Assembly (NCBI RefSeq): GCF_000585215.1
Contig: NZ_AONC01000028.1
Coordinates: forward strand, 1 to 64,000
Reading direction: 5' to 3'
Length of the DNA stretch: 64,000 bases
Source: Imhoffiella purpurea
Lineage (GTDB): Bacteria > Pseudomonadota > Gammaproteobacteria > Chromatiales > Chromatiaceae
In this document: one piece after another, positions 27,801 through 36,075 of the stretch
Layout of the letters: each line of letters begins with the position of its first letter
How positions within the stretch are numbered: the stretch's first letter is position 1
Position numbers and translations under genes: made by a program
The notes under the pieces: generated by a model
What the model was told of the DNA's origin: nothing
Seen by the model: the letters and a program-made list of their open reading frames with translations, nothing else
Databases searched by the model: none

Positions 27801-27980
27801 TTAGCCCAATTCGTCGAAGTCGGGATCATCGAGCAGCTCGCGCAAGCGCTTGAGTTCTCGCATGTGCTCGATACGTCGACGCACATCCAGGCTCGCCGCC
27901 TGGCTGGGAGGCTCCTGTGTCAGCAGGGGGGGCACGCGCTCGACGATCTCATCGCCATAACTGCTTTCGGGGTCCAGCAT
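27801..27980 (-). CDS. Small PA3496-type conserved protein
   Basis: A 59-residue acidic/basic helical protein. The start MLDPESSYGDEIVERVPPLL leads into a charged helix with RRRIEHMRELKRLRELLDD and an acidic end (PDFDELG). This pattern (RRxIExxxExKRLRExLDDxxF) is that of the small PA3496 family found in many gammaproteobacteria, recognised by pattern memory only. It has good signals: GAGG and GGAG before the ATG at 27980, TAA stop. A 14-bp palindrome (GCCTATCGATAGGC, 28012-28025) lies upstream in its promoter region. The function of the family is unknown. Confidence 0.7.
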   Translation of the reverse strand: MLDPESSYGDEIVERVPPLLTQEPPSQAASLDVRRRIEHMRELKRLRELLDDPDFDELG

Positions 27981-28146
27981 CTCCTCTACCTCGGAATGAC
28001 ATGGGTGACAAGCCTATCGATAGGCGGCCGTATAACCGAAATCGGCCGGACTGGGAAGACATCATTTTCGATTCTTACGATCGAATTTCCAGAGTGTGAC
28101 CCGGGACACCGAACGAAGGACAGGGGCCGCCTGGGTGGCGCGCGGT

Positions 28147-29361
28147 TCAGAAACGGAAGGCGATCTGAGCGGCGACCAGATTCCAGTCCTTCACCTGACC
28201 GGGCAGATAGGGATTCTCGCGCGAAGAGAGGGTGAAGGTGCCGGAATGTCTCTGATATTCGAGACGCAGCATCCAATGCCGATCCAGGTCCCAGCGCAGA
28301 CCCGCGGTCCAGATCTTGGAGTAGCCCATATGCGCGGGACCCTGTCCTCCGCCGACTCGTGACATGGCCTTGCCGCTACGGTCGGCGCGATCCGCGAAGC
28401 CTTCCTCGTATCGCATCATGAGCTCGATCCCGGGGCTCACGCGATAGGCCGCCTGAAGATAGTAGCCCTCCGCGGTCAATCTGCGATCCGGGTAGAGCGC
28501 CCCGAAATCGTGCCAGTCGATGGGCTCGCGCATCAATTCGGCGGACAGGGTCCAATCCTCGGCGTCGTATTGGATCGAGGCGATCCAATAGAGGATGTCG
28601 AATGAACCCGCCCCCAGGATCGGCGGCGCCGAGGTACGGGGATCGAAGTCGACCGACAGGGAGGCACCGCTGAAACCCAGCCTGAGCCGGTCGCCCGCCG
28701 TTGCGAACCAGAGGCTCCAGATCCAGCTGTCCGAACGCGATTCGACATCCCCGGGGAAGTCCCCGTTCAGATAGGCCCATTCGACGTTCTCATCGACCAC
28801 GGCCCGTCCGTGCAGAACCGAAAGCGACAGACTGCCGAGCCCTGTATAGGCATCGCCGTACAGGACCAAACCGTCCGATGACAGCAGCAGATTGCGGACC
28901 TGGTCGAAATACACGACCTGAGGCATGAAGATACCGGGACGTGTGAAGGGCACGTCACGCGTCTCGTTGTAGAGACCGAGCGGATTCTTGATCCGTCCGA
29001 CACGCAGCCCGAGACGATAATCCGGGGTCGCGGCCGCGCAATAGTCGAGCAGGGCATAATCGAGCGCCGGCTCTCCATCGTACATCTCGCCGGCACGCCG
29101 GGCCAGCAACTGCGCGGAGATCAGCAGAGTGGGCGCCGGCCGCAGCGAGACGTTGAGGCCCAGTTCGGAGAAATCGAACGAGGTGTGGGGACTGTCGCCG
29201 AAGAAGCGGTTGTCGCTCGTCTTGATTCCGGCAAGGCTGGCGAAACCATGGATCTGCAGATTGTCCCAGTAACCCGTTCCGTCCCCATCCCCGGCATCCG
29301 CGCGGACCGAGAGGAAGGGCCAGTTGATCAGGACTCCGATCAACAGGGCACGGTATAACAC
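28147..29361 (-). CDS. Outer-membrane beta-barrel (porin-like) protein
   Basis: A 404-residue exported protein with a signal peptide (ends VRADAG), alternating hydrophobic/polar strands throughout and a C-terminal aromatic residue (VAAQIAFRF), the BAM recognition signature. Visible strands include NLQIHGFASLAGI, YRLGLRVGRIKNPLGLYNETRDVPF and YLQAAYRVSPGIELMMRYEEGF. The start is taken as GTG at 29361: it has GAGGTG eight bases before it and follows the stop of the upstream gene by one base. A start at 29415 would overlap that gene by 53 bases. The substrate is unknown. It is paired with a periplasmic binding-protein-like gene. Confidence 0.82.
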   Translation of the reverse strand: MLYRALLIGVLINWPFLSVRADAGDGDGTGYWDNLQIHGFASLAGIKTSDNRFFGDSPHTSFDFSELGLNVSLRPAPTLLISAQLLARRAGEMYDGEPALDYALLDYCAAATPDYRLGLRVGRIKNPLGLYNETRDVPFTRPGIFMPQVVYFDQVRNLLLSSDGLVLYGDAYTGLGSLSLSVLHGRAVVDENVEWAYLNGDFPGDVESRSDSWIWSLWFATAGDRLRLGFSGASLSVDFDPRTSAPPILGAGSFDILYWIASIQYDAEDWTLSAELMREPIDWHDFGALYPDRRLTAEGYYLQAAYRVSPGIELMMRYEEGFADRADRSGKAMSRVGGGQGPAHMGYSKIWTAGLRWDLDRHWMLRLEYQRHSGTFTLSSRENPYLPGQVKDWNLVAAQIAFRF

Positions 29362-29362
29362 G

Positions 29363-29872
29363 TCAATGCACCTCGAGCGGACGCACCCGCCCGTCGTCGG
29401 GCTCGGAATGCGCATATCCGATCCCGCCGGCGGTCGAGGCCACGCGCTCGATCATCTCCTGCTCGCTTCCGACCAGTATCGGCGCCTGCCCCGTTCCCGA
29501 ATACACCTGTCTGTCCCAGACACGTCTGAGCTGATAGGGATAGAGACCCAGCACCGACTTGACGAACTCTCGATGCAACAGGTTCGAATCCGGCAGCACG
29601 AAGACCTTCACCGGCATCCCGTTGGGCCAGAGCTGCAGACGCCCGGTGAAATAGAGCAGGGCCTCGTTGCGCGTCAGGGCGACATCGGGCAGGGAGCCAT
29701 TGACGATGAGTTCCTGGGCCATCAGGGGCGCAGAACACAGATAAAGCGCCAGGAACAGTGGAACCAGGCACGGACTGCAGGGCTGCAGACGACCATCCCC
29801 CAGATGCCCCGGATCGCGACCGGAATGCCATGCATCGTCCCGGTCCTGTTTCGCGACGCGCTCCACGGTCAT
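29363..29872 (-). CDS. Small periplasmic phosphate-binding-protein-like (PBP_like) protein
   Basis: A 169-residue exported protein whose mature part resembles half of a PstS-like substrate-binding protein: ELIVNGSLPDVALTRNEALLYFTG, WPNGMPVKVFVLPDSNLLHREF and YPYQLRRVWDRQVYSGTG, then a GGIGYA motif. Unusually, a ~38-residue hydrophilic stretch precedes the signal helix (VPLFLALYLCSAPLMAQE). The ATG at 29872 is used. GTG at 29878 is possible. It ends one base before the start of the porin gene, so the two are co-translated. It has no ABC permease or ATPase partner here. Confidence 0.75.
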   Translation of the reverse strand: MTVERVAKQDRDDAWHSGRDPGHLGDGRLQPCSPCLVPLFLALYLCSAPLMAQELIVNGSLPDVALTRNEALLYFTGRLQLWPNGMPVKVFVLPDSNLLHREFVKSVLGLYPYQLRRVWDRQVYSGTGQAPILVGSEQEMIERVASTAGGIGYAHSEPDDGRVRPLEVH

Positions 29873-30125
29873 CGACACTCTCGTTTAAGTTGCGGCCAAG
29901 GATCATGAAGTCGCGATCGAAGATCAGGGCGAGCAACCGCGGAGACTTGGGGTGAACGGCCTCCCGCCCAGCGAACACGATGACAAGGCATCCATGATCG
30001 ATCGAACGATCATCAGATTCTCACTATAGCCGGAGCGAGCCAAAGGGCAATAGCCTCCGCCAAGGGCCGAGCGGCCGGATTCTGGTACCATTCGCATCCG
30101 CCTCAAGTCTCCATTGCCGGTTTCC

Positions 30126-31652
30126 ATGTCCATGCCTGAAGAATCCATCCAGGCGGCCGAAGACAGACTGCCCGAGATCGTGGCCGCAGTCGACCTCGGC
30201 TCCAACAGCTTCCATATGATCGTCGCCCGCATCGACCGGGGACACATGCAGGTCACCGACCGCCTCAAGGAGATGGTCAGGCTCGGCGAGGGTCTGACCG
30301 AGGACAAATCGCTCTCGCCCGAGGTCGCCGAGCGGGCGCTCGCCTGCCTGGAGCGTTTCGGCCAGCGTCTGCGCGAATTCCCTCCCGGCAGCGTCCGCGC
30401 CGTGGGTACCAATACGCTGCGCCAGATCCGTCCCGAATCCGAGTTCGTCGAACGCGCCGAGGCCGCGCTCGGACATCCGATCGACGTCATCGCCGGCCGC
30501 GAGGAGGCGCGTCTCATCTATCTCGGCGTCGCCCACGGTCTGGCGGCGGGAGCCGAACGACGCCTGGTGGTCGACATCGGCGGCGGCAGCACGGAGATCA
30601 TCATCGGCCTGGGCTTCTCGCCACGGCTGCGCGAAAGCCTGCACATGGGCTGCGTCAGCATGTCGCAACGCCATTTCGCCGACGGGCGCATCACCGCCAA
30701 AGCCATGCACAAGGCCGAGCTGACCGGGGCGCTCGAGGTCAGACCGGTCCGCGAGCTGTTCCGGCGCGCACGCTGGCAGAAGGCGGTCGGAAGCTCGGGC
30801 ACCATCCGCACCATCGCCTCGGTGGTCAAGGGCGAGGGCTGGTGCGACGACGGCATCTCGGCCGAATCGCTGTCCCGTCTGCGCGACGCGCTCGTCGAGA
30901 CGGGCAAGCTCTCGTCGCTGAGCTTCAAGGGCCTCACGGACGAGCGCAAGCCGGTCTTCGCCGGTGGGGTCGCCGTGCTGCGTTCGGTATTCGAGTCGCT
31001 GGGGATCGAGCACATGCAGGTCTCGGACTATGCACTGCGCGAGGGCGTCATCTACGAGATGATGGGGCGTCATCAGCACGAGGACGTGCGCGAGCGCACC
31101 GTCGCCACCCTCTGCCGCCAATTCCAGATCGACCAGGAGCACGGCCAGCGCGTCCAGGCGACCGCCCGGGTGCTGCTGCGCCAGCTGACCGCCCCCTGGC
31201 AGCTGTTCGAGCCCGAGCATCAGCTCATGCTCTCCTGGGCCGCCAGGCTGCACGAGATCGGGGTCATGGTCGCCCACAGCCAATACCAGAAGCACGGCGC
31301 CTATCTGCTGCGCAACGCCGACCTGCCGGGCTTCACCCGCCAGGAGCAAAGCATGCTCGCCGCACTGGTGCTGGGCCACAGACGCAAGTTCCCGGTACAG
31401 GATTTCGCCAATCTTCCCGAGGGCGACCGCGAGCCGGCCCGCCGGCTCTGCGTCATCCTGCGCCTGGCTGTCCTCATGCACCGCGGCCGCTCGGCGGACA
31501 ACAAGCCCAACCCGAACCTGGTCGCGGATGGCGACGAACTGCAGCTCGGTTTCCCGGACGACTGGCTGGCCCAGCATCCGCTCACCCAGCTCGAACTCGA
31601 ACAGGAGGCCGAGCGCCTGTCGGCCGCGGGGATCCGGCTGAGCTTCGTATGA
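30126..31652 (+). CDS. ppx: Exopolyphosphatase (Ppx/GppA family)
   Basis: A 508-residue enzyme hydrolysing inorganic polyphosphate. N-terminal ASKHA-fold domains carry AAVDLGSNSFHMIVAR, the VRAVGTNTLRQ segment, the catalytic Glu in AGREEARLIYLGV and the phosphate loop VDIGGGSTEIIIG. A C-terminal HD-like helical domain follows (RLHEIGVMVAHSQYQKHGAYLL). The length matches full-size Ppx (513 in E. coli) rather than short Ppx2. It is not linked to ppk. The start is ATG at 30126, with a second ATG at 30132. An inverted repeat (ATGATCG-N6-CGATCAT) lies at 29994-30013 upstream. Confidence 0.94.
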   Translation: MSMPEESIQAAEDRLPEIVAAVDLGSNSFHMIVARIDRGHMQVTDRLKEMVRLGEGLTEDKSLSPEVAERALACLERFGQRLREFPPGSVRAVGTNTLRQIRPESEFVERAEAALGHPIDVIAGREEARLIYLGVAHGLAAGAERRLVVDIGGGSTEIIIGLGFSPRLRESLHMGCVSMSQRHFADGRITAKAMHKAELTGALEVRPVRELFRRARWQKAVGSSGTIRTIASVVKGEGWCDDGISAESLSRLRDALVETGKLSSLSFKGLTDERKPVFAGGVAVLRSVFESLGIEHMQVSDYALREGVIYEMMGRHQHEDVRERTVATLCRQFQIDQEHGQRVQATARVLLRQLTAPWQLFEPEHQLMLSWAARLHEIGVMVAHSQYQKHGAYLLRNADLPGFTRQEQSMLAALVLGHRRKFPVQDFANLPEGDREPARRLCVILRLAVLMHRGRSADNKPNPNLVADGDELQLGFPDDWLAQHPLTQLELEQEAERLSAAGIRLSFV

Positions 31653-31744
31653 CGCACGCCCAAACCATATGATTTTCCACATATCCTGATAGAATCCGGG
31701 GTCTCGCGAGGATCAGCCCCGCGAAGGCAAGACGGATTCCACAC

Positions 31745-31773
31745 GGCCGGCGCCATCCAGGCGCCGGCCTTTC
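31745..31773 (+). terminator. Hairpin terminator downstream of ppx
   Basis: GGCCGGCGCC, loop ATCCA, GGCGCCGGCC form a perfect 10-bp stem followed by TTTCG. It lies 25 bases before the SCP2 gene, whose RBS GGAGG follows, so it ends ppx transcription or attenuates read-through into the next gene. Confidence 0.75.
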
Positions 31774-31797
31774 GCCGAAAGATTGGAGGATCAACCC

Positions 31798-32217
31798 ATG
31801 GCTGCACTCTTTTCCGATGCTTGGATGAAACAGCTCAAGGACGCCTGGAACGCCGAACCAGAGGTCAGGGACACGCTCGCCGAGATCGATTTCAATTCGG
31901 TGATCTACTGCGGATTCAAGGACGAGGAGAACCCGCGCGGCGTCTTCGTCGTCGAGAAGGGCGAATGCGTCCGTGCCGGCGACTGGTCCGAAAGCGACCC
32001 GCCAGCGAATTGGGACATGCGCGCCGACATGAAGGACTGGCTGAAGTGGGTCGAGAACGGCATCGGCATGACCGGCATGGGTGCCGCCTTCATGACCGGC
32101 AAGCTCAAGTTCAAGGTCGGCGACTACAAGGCCATGATCAAGGATCCGCGCATGGCCAACCCCTTCGTCAAGAGCTTCGGCCTGATGCAGCAGCTCGACA
32201 CCGACGAGGTCAAGTAG
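31798..32217 (+). CDS. SCP-2 sterol-transfer family protein
   Basis: A 139-residue single-domain protein with the SCP2 pattern: IDFNSVIYCGFKDEENPRGVFVVEKGEC (a beta sheet), an amphipathic helix and the C-terminal MTGKLKFKVGDYKAMIK block followed by a final helix (FGLMQQLDTDEV). Such proteins bind lipophilic ligands in a hydrophobic tunnel. The bacterial substrates are mostly unknown. Strong RBS (GGAGG) eight bases before ATG at 31798. Monocistronic with hairpins at both ends. Confidence 0.85.
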   Translation: MAALFSDAWMKQLKDAWNAEPEVRDTLAEIDFNSVIYCGFKDEENPRGVFVVEKGECVRAGDWSESDPPANWDMRADMKDWLKWVENGIGMTGMGAAFMTGKLKFKVGDYKAMIKDPRMANPFVKSFGLMQQLDTDEVK

Positions 32218-32238
32218 AACCTCTCCGCGTTCGACGCG

Positions 32239-32264
32239 AGACCCGCCGCCGGCGGGTCTTTTCG
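32239..32264 (+). terminator. Rho-independent terminator after the SCP2 gene
   Basis: AGACCCGCC, loop GCC, GGCGGGTCT pair as a perfect 9-bp stem followed by TTTTCGTTT. It also lies at the 3' end of the convergent SDR operon. Confidence 0.85.
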
Positions 32265-32292
32265 TTTCAGCCGCCAGCTGGCAACCGGCACT

Positions 32293-33060
32293 TCAGCCCA
32301 AGGCGTATCCGGCATCCACGCCGAGCGTGGCGCCCGTCACCAGCCGCGCACCGGACGAGGCGAGGAAGAGCACCGCCGCAGCGACGTCGGCCGGCGTCAC
32401 CGGCTGCCGGCCGAGGAGGTGGCGCCGCTCCACCAGGTCCCGCATCAGATCGGTCGCCCCGCCCCACATCTCCGATTCGACCACGCCGGGCGCGACCCCA
32501 TTGACCCGAATCCCTCTCGGCCCCAGGGCCATGGCGAGGCGCTGCGTCAGCATGTCCAGTCCGGCCTTGCTCACCGAATAGCTGGTGGAGGTACAGGTCG
32601 CGAACGGATGCCGCGCGCAGGCCGAGGAGAGGTTGACGATCACCGGGGCCTGACTCGACTCCAGCAAGGGGGCGCATGCCTGAGCCATGGCGAATGGTGC
32701 GACCAGATTGACCTCCAGGGTCGCACGCCAATGATCGAGGCTCTCTTCCAGGGTGCCGGAGCCGAGAATGACGCCGGCATTGTTGACCAGGACATCGAGC
32801 CGTCCCCGATCGAGGGAGAGGGCATCGACCCATGCGGCACGGAAATCGGCATCGGCGATGTCGCCCCTGGAGACCACCAGCCGGCCCTCGGCCACGGCCT
32901 CGGGCCAGTTTGCAATCAGCCTGTCCACCTTGTCGGCATCCCGTCCGCAGCTGTAGACCCGATCGCCCGCCTCCAGAAAGGCCGCGACCAGCCCCTCCCC
33001 GATCCCAGAGGTGCCGCCGGTGACGCAGACGATCCGCTCGCACTCGACTCCGCTCGTCAT
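32293..33060 (-). CDS. Short-chain dehydrogenase/reductase
   Basis: A 255-residue classical SDR. The cofactor motif TGGTSGIG is at ~14, an NNAG motif at ~93, and the catalytic Ser and Y-x-x-x-K lie in NLSSACARH and SYSVSKAGLDML. The NVVAPGVV-type loop (NGVAPGVVESEMW) and C-terminal GATLGVDAGYALG are typical. Arg in the first loop (SCGRDADK) suggests NADP(H). Its ATG overlaps the stop of the upstream SDR by one base (TGATG). With the PTPS-family gene upstream it may reduce a pterin side chain, but this is inferred from context alone. Confidence 0.88.
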   Translation of the reverse strand: MTSGVECERIVCVTGGTSGIGEGLVAAFLEAGDRVYSCGRDADKVDRLIANWPEAVAEGRLVVSRGDIADADFRAAWVDALSLDRGRLDVLVNNAGVILGSGTLEESLDHWRATLEVNLVAPFAMAQACAPLLESSQAPVIVNLSSACARHPFATCTSTSYSVSKAGLDMLTQRLAMALGPRGIRVNGVAPGVVESEMWGGATDLMRDLVERRHLLGRQPVTPADVAAAVLFLASSGARLVTGATLGVDAGYALG

Positions 33061-33761
33061 CAGCGCTCCCGCTGTCCGAGATTGGCGTGGATGACGGCCC
33101 CGTTGAGCACGGGCGACTGGGCGGCGAAGGCGACCGTCTCGGCGATCTCCTCGGGCTCGATCAGTCGGCCGAAGGCCGACATGGATTCGATCGCGGCCAG
33201 CGTCTCCGGGCTCTCGCCAATCAATCCGCGCAGCTGCTCGGTATCGGTGAAACCGGGACAGACCATGCAGGTATGCACGCCACGACCGGCCAGATCCTGA
33301 CAGGTCGCCCGCATCATGCCGACCAGGGCGTGCTTGGCGATCACATAGCTGGCGACGCCCGGCACGGCCTTCTCGGCCAGGGTCGACCCTATGTAGAGGA
33401 CGCTGGATCCGGACGACATCTGCGGCAGCACTATCTGGTTCAGCGCATTGGCCGCCAGGATATTGAGTTCGAGCACCTGGCGCAGATCCGCACCCGAGAG
33501 CTCATCGATACGGTCGGAGCGCATGGCCGAGGCATTGTGGACCAGACAGAGACGTCCGGCGGCGGCGACCCGCTCCAGCAGGGACTCGCGCAGCGCCTCG
33601 GCCGCTCCAGGCTCGGAGAGATCGCAGGAGAGGCTGTCCACGCCCGGATCCGGACTCGGTCGACGCGACACATTGATCACGCCCCAGCCGTCGACCAGGA
33701 AGCGCGTGGCGATGGCGCGCCCGATCCCCGAAGTGGCGCCAGTGATGATCAGATAATTCAT
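33060..33761 (-). CDS. Short-chain dehydrogenase, possible pterin (sepiapterin-reductase-like) reductase
   Basis: A 233-residue SDR starting directly with its beta strand (MNYLIITGATSGIGRAIATRF). It has NASAM in place of NNAG, which is a feature of several sepiapterin reductase-type SDRs, and catalytic residues in LYIGSTLAEK and YVIAKHAL. The C-terminal region is short. It lies 38 bases after the PTPS-family gene and overlaps the next SDR. Context suggests pterin reduction. Neither substrate nor product can be read from sequence. The start at 33761 is chosen because the preceding in-frame 23 residues are not part of an SDR fold. Confidence 0.82.
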   Translation of the reverse strand: MNYLIITGATSGIGRAIATRFLVDGWGVINVSRRPSPDPGVDSLSCDLSEPGAAEALRESLLERVAAAGRLCLVHNASAMRSDRIDELSGADLRQVLELNILAANALNQIVLPQMSSGSSVLYIGSTLAEKAVPGVASYVIAKHALVGMMRATCQDLAGRGVHTCMVCPGFTDTEQLRGLIGESPETLAAIESMSAFGRLIEPEEIAETVAFAAQSPVLNGAVIHANLGQRER

Positions 33762-33799
33762 AGGATTGAACGGCTCGAATATGGGTCGGATGAGGGGGA

Positions 33800-34294
33800 T
33801 CAGTCGGACTCCCAGCAGGCATAGGCCCATTGGCCCGCCCCCGAGGAGACGCCGAGCTCCATGCAGCGGATGCCCCGATCCGCGATCTCGATACGGTCCC
33901 GAAGCCGGGTCAGGAGCAATGGGGCCAGCTCCTCGATGGTGACGTTGCGCACCGGCAGCAGCAGGACATCGCGCTCCAGGAAGCCGATGCGCTCGTCGGC
34001 GAACAGGGCGATCACCTGCCCCTCCTGGTGCTCGAGACGCAGATGGGGCGAAAGCTCGGGCAGCAGGACACGCTCGTCAAGCGCATCGCAAAGCTCGCGC
34101 AGGATGCGTTTGAGGACCACATAGTCGAAGGCCATGCCGTCCGCACCCACGTGCGCGGAGACGCTGCAGCGAACCTGGAAATTGTGCCCGTGCAGATTCT
34201 CGCGTTCGCTGGCCGAAAAGATAGTGAAGTGGCCGGCGCTGAAATTGAGATAGTCCTTGCTGATCTCGATGCGGGTCAGGGTCTGGTCAGCCAA
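33800..34294 (-). CDS. 6-pyruvoyl-tetrahydropterin synthase / QueD superfamily protein lacking the catalytic Cys
   Basis: A 164-residue tunnelling-fold enzyme. The three zinc His are present in FSAGHF and LHGHNF, and the pterin-anchoring Glu in MELGVSSGAGQ. The usual catalytic Cys three residues before LHGH is absent (SERENLHGH), and the usual Asp-His pair reads LDERVLLP, so the His is Glu. Loss of the Cys with a nearby Glu recalls PTPS-III, which replaces dihydroneopterin aldolase in folate synthesis in some organisms, so plain QueD function is unlikely. It is first in an operon with two SDRs. The product is unknown. Confidence 0.82.
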   Translation of the reverse strand: MADQTLTRIEISKDYLNFSAGHFTIFSASERENLHGHNFQVRCSVSAHVGADGMAFDYVVLKRILRELCDALDERVLLPELSPHLRLEHQEGQVIALFADERIGFLERDVLLLPVRNVTIEELAPLLLTRLRDRIEIADRGIRCMELGVSSGAGQWAYACWESD

Positions 34295-34412
34295 TTGCGG
34301 TCTCCGGATTCTTTTTATGCAGCACCTTCTGCTCGGCTGCTGTTGCGTCCATGTCGGGAATGTGGGGCCAGGCGCCTCTATAACACCCGAGTCGGCCCGC
34401 GGCCAACGCCGG

Positions 34413-35501
34413 TCAGTCCGAAAAGCGGCGACGCAGCAGCGGATAGACGGCGACCGTCATTGCGATCAGGGTCAATGGAAAGGCAACGCCCAGCATGCCC
34501 ATCTCGAACGTCTGCCTGAAGGGCGACTGGGTCGCCCGCAGGACCACATAGATCAGATAGCAGATGAAATATGCCAGAAAGACCGCGCCCGTCCGACGGC
34601 CGACGCGCCCGGCCACGAAGGCCGGAATGCAGGCGAGCGTGGTCAGGATCATGATCGGCAGATCCAGCTTCAGTACCGCCCGCAGCACCGGAATGCCGCT
34701 GGGCGAGGTTGCCGCGCCGATTCCCAGCACGGCGAGCAGGTTGAACAGATTGCTCCCGATCAGGTTGCCGACCGCGATGTCACGATGCCCGCGCAGACCG
34801 GCGATGACGGAGGTGACCACCTCGGGCAGTGAGGTGCCCACGGCCACCAGGGTCAGACCCACGACCAGTTCACCGACCCCCAGAACCCGGGCGATGTCGA
34901 CCGCCCCCATCACCAGCAGACGCCCCCCCATCGCCAGCAGGACCAGACCGACCAGCAGTCGCGCCAGCTCGCGCAGCAGGACCATGGCCCCCGGAGGATC
35001 GAGCGCGCCGCCCGCGGACACGAGTGGCTCCAGCGCCTCGCGCCGCCCCTGACGCACCGACCAGACCAGATAGCCGAACAGCAGGAGACACAGCAACAGC
35101 CCGTCCCAGTGCCCGATCCGGCGATCCAGGGCGAGCAGCCAAACCCCGGCCGAGGCCAGGATCACCAGCGGCAGATCGATGCGCCGCACCCGCTCGTGCA
35201 CCACCAGGGGAGAGACCAGGGCGGCGACCCCCAGGACCAGCAGGATGTTGGCGATGTTGCTGCCGACGACGTTGCCGACGGCCAGATCGGCGGCATCCGC
35301 CCACACCGACTGGACGGTCACCGCCAGCTCGGGCGCGCTGGTTCCGAAGGCCACCACCGTCAGACCGACCACCAGCGGACTGATCCGCATCGCCGCGGCC
35401 AGCGCCGCCGCGGCGCGCACTAGGATCTCGCCCCCGCCGACCAGACCGAGAAAGCCGATCAGGATCAGTGACGAGGAAACCAGCACATCGAGCATCGACA
35501 T
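34413..35501 (-). CDS. CaCA-family Na+/Ca2+ (cation/proton) antiporter
   Basis: A 362-residue membrane protein with about ten to eleven segments in two inverted halves. Each half has the alpha-repeat ion-binding motif: VAFGTSAPELAVT with GNVVGSNIANILLVLG, and VAVGTSLPEVVTS with GNLIGSNLFNLLAVLG. This is the YrbG/CaxA-like architecture. It likely exports Ca2+ in exchange for Na+ or H+. ATGs at 35501 and 35495 are both possible. The central hydrophilic loop (~150-180) is short. Confidence 0.92.
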   Translation of the reverse strand: MSMLDVLVSSSLILIGFLGLVGGGEILVRAAAALAAAMRISPLVVGLTVVAFGTSAPELAVTVQSVWADAADLAVGNVVGSNIANILLVLGVAALVSPLVVHERVRRIDLPLVILASAGVWLLALDRRIGHWDGLLLCLLLFGYLVWSVRQGRREALEPLVSAGGALDPPGAMVLLRELARLLVGLVLLAMGGRLLVMGAVDIARVLGVGELVVGLTLVAVGTSLPEVVTSVIAGLRGHRDIAVGNLIGSNLFNLLAVLGIGAATSPSGIPVLRAVLKLDLPIMILTTLACIPAFVAGRVGRRTGAVFLAYFICYLIYVVLRATQSPFRQTFEMGMLGVAFPLTLIAMTVAVYPLLRRRFSD

Positions 35502-35556
35502 CCCCTATCCCCGTGGCATCGATCGCGCCACGGCGAGAGATACCGCAGGCGCTGGA

Positions 35557-36075
35557 TCAGAAAGGTACGAAATCGACCACTGGGTGTCCCTGGGTCAGCT
35601 CCGCGCCGCCCCGGCCTTCGCCGGTGCTGTAGCGTACCAGCACTCGCTCCAGGGCCGGAAACCCCATGAAGAAGCCGAGCGCCACCGAGTCCAGGTGCTC
35701 GGGGTGCAGACACTCGAACCGATAGACGACCCGGATCTCGTCAGCGACGCCGGCACCGCCCGCCGCATCGCCCCCGAACTCGACATCGGCCTGACGGCAG
35801 TCCGCCTGAGTGTCGAAGCGCATCATGCCGGCACCGTTGCGCAGGTTATCGCGCGCCAGCCCGAGCGTGTCGCGCTCGTCCGCCGTGCGCGCGGCCCCGG
35901 GAAACCCCACCAGGGTCGCCCGCGGGGCGCGAAAACGGGCCGACACCCTCGGGCCCTCGATCTCGATCGAGAGCATGGCCATCCCCTGCGGCAGGGACTG
36001 GGCCGCGGCTGCGGCATTCGCCAAGAAGATCGGCAGCCAGGCAAGCGGACCAACCGCTCGAGAGACATCAGTCAT
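35557..36075 (-). CDS. ZrgA-like (DUF2796) periplasmic zinc-uptake accessory protein
   Basis: A 172-residue exported protein with a signal peptide (ends ANAAAAAQ). The mature part has SIEIEGPRVSARFRAPRATLVGF, a Cys-containing segment (DTQADCRQADVEF) and a terminal beta-rich block (RVVYRFECLHPEHLDSVALGFF, ERVLVRYSTGEG). This is the DUF2796 order. ZrgA proteins of Vibrio usually carry a His-rich insertion that binds zinc. None is seen here. Its start overlaps the zur stop by eight bases, which ties it to zinc homeostasis. Confidence 0.75.
   Translation of the reverse strand: MTDVSRAVGPLAWLPIFLANAAAAAQSLPQGMAMLSIEIEGPRVSARFRAPRATLVGFPGAARTADERDTLGLARDNLRNGAGMMRFDTQADCRQADVEFGGDAAGGAGVADEIRVVYRFECLHPEHLDSVALGFFMGFPALERVLVRYSTGEGRGGAELTQGHPVVDFVPF

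Noticed and set aside
27665-27886. Cys/Arg-rich minus-strand ORF overlapping the small PA3496-type gene
   Set aside because: Low-complexity Arg run from the GC hairpin; conflicts with the better supported small gene in another frame.
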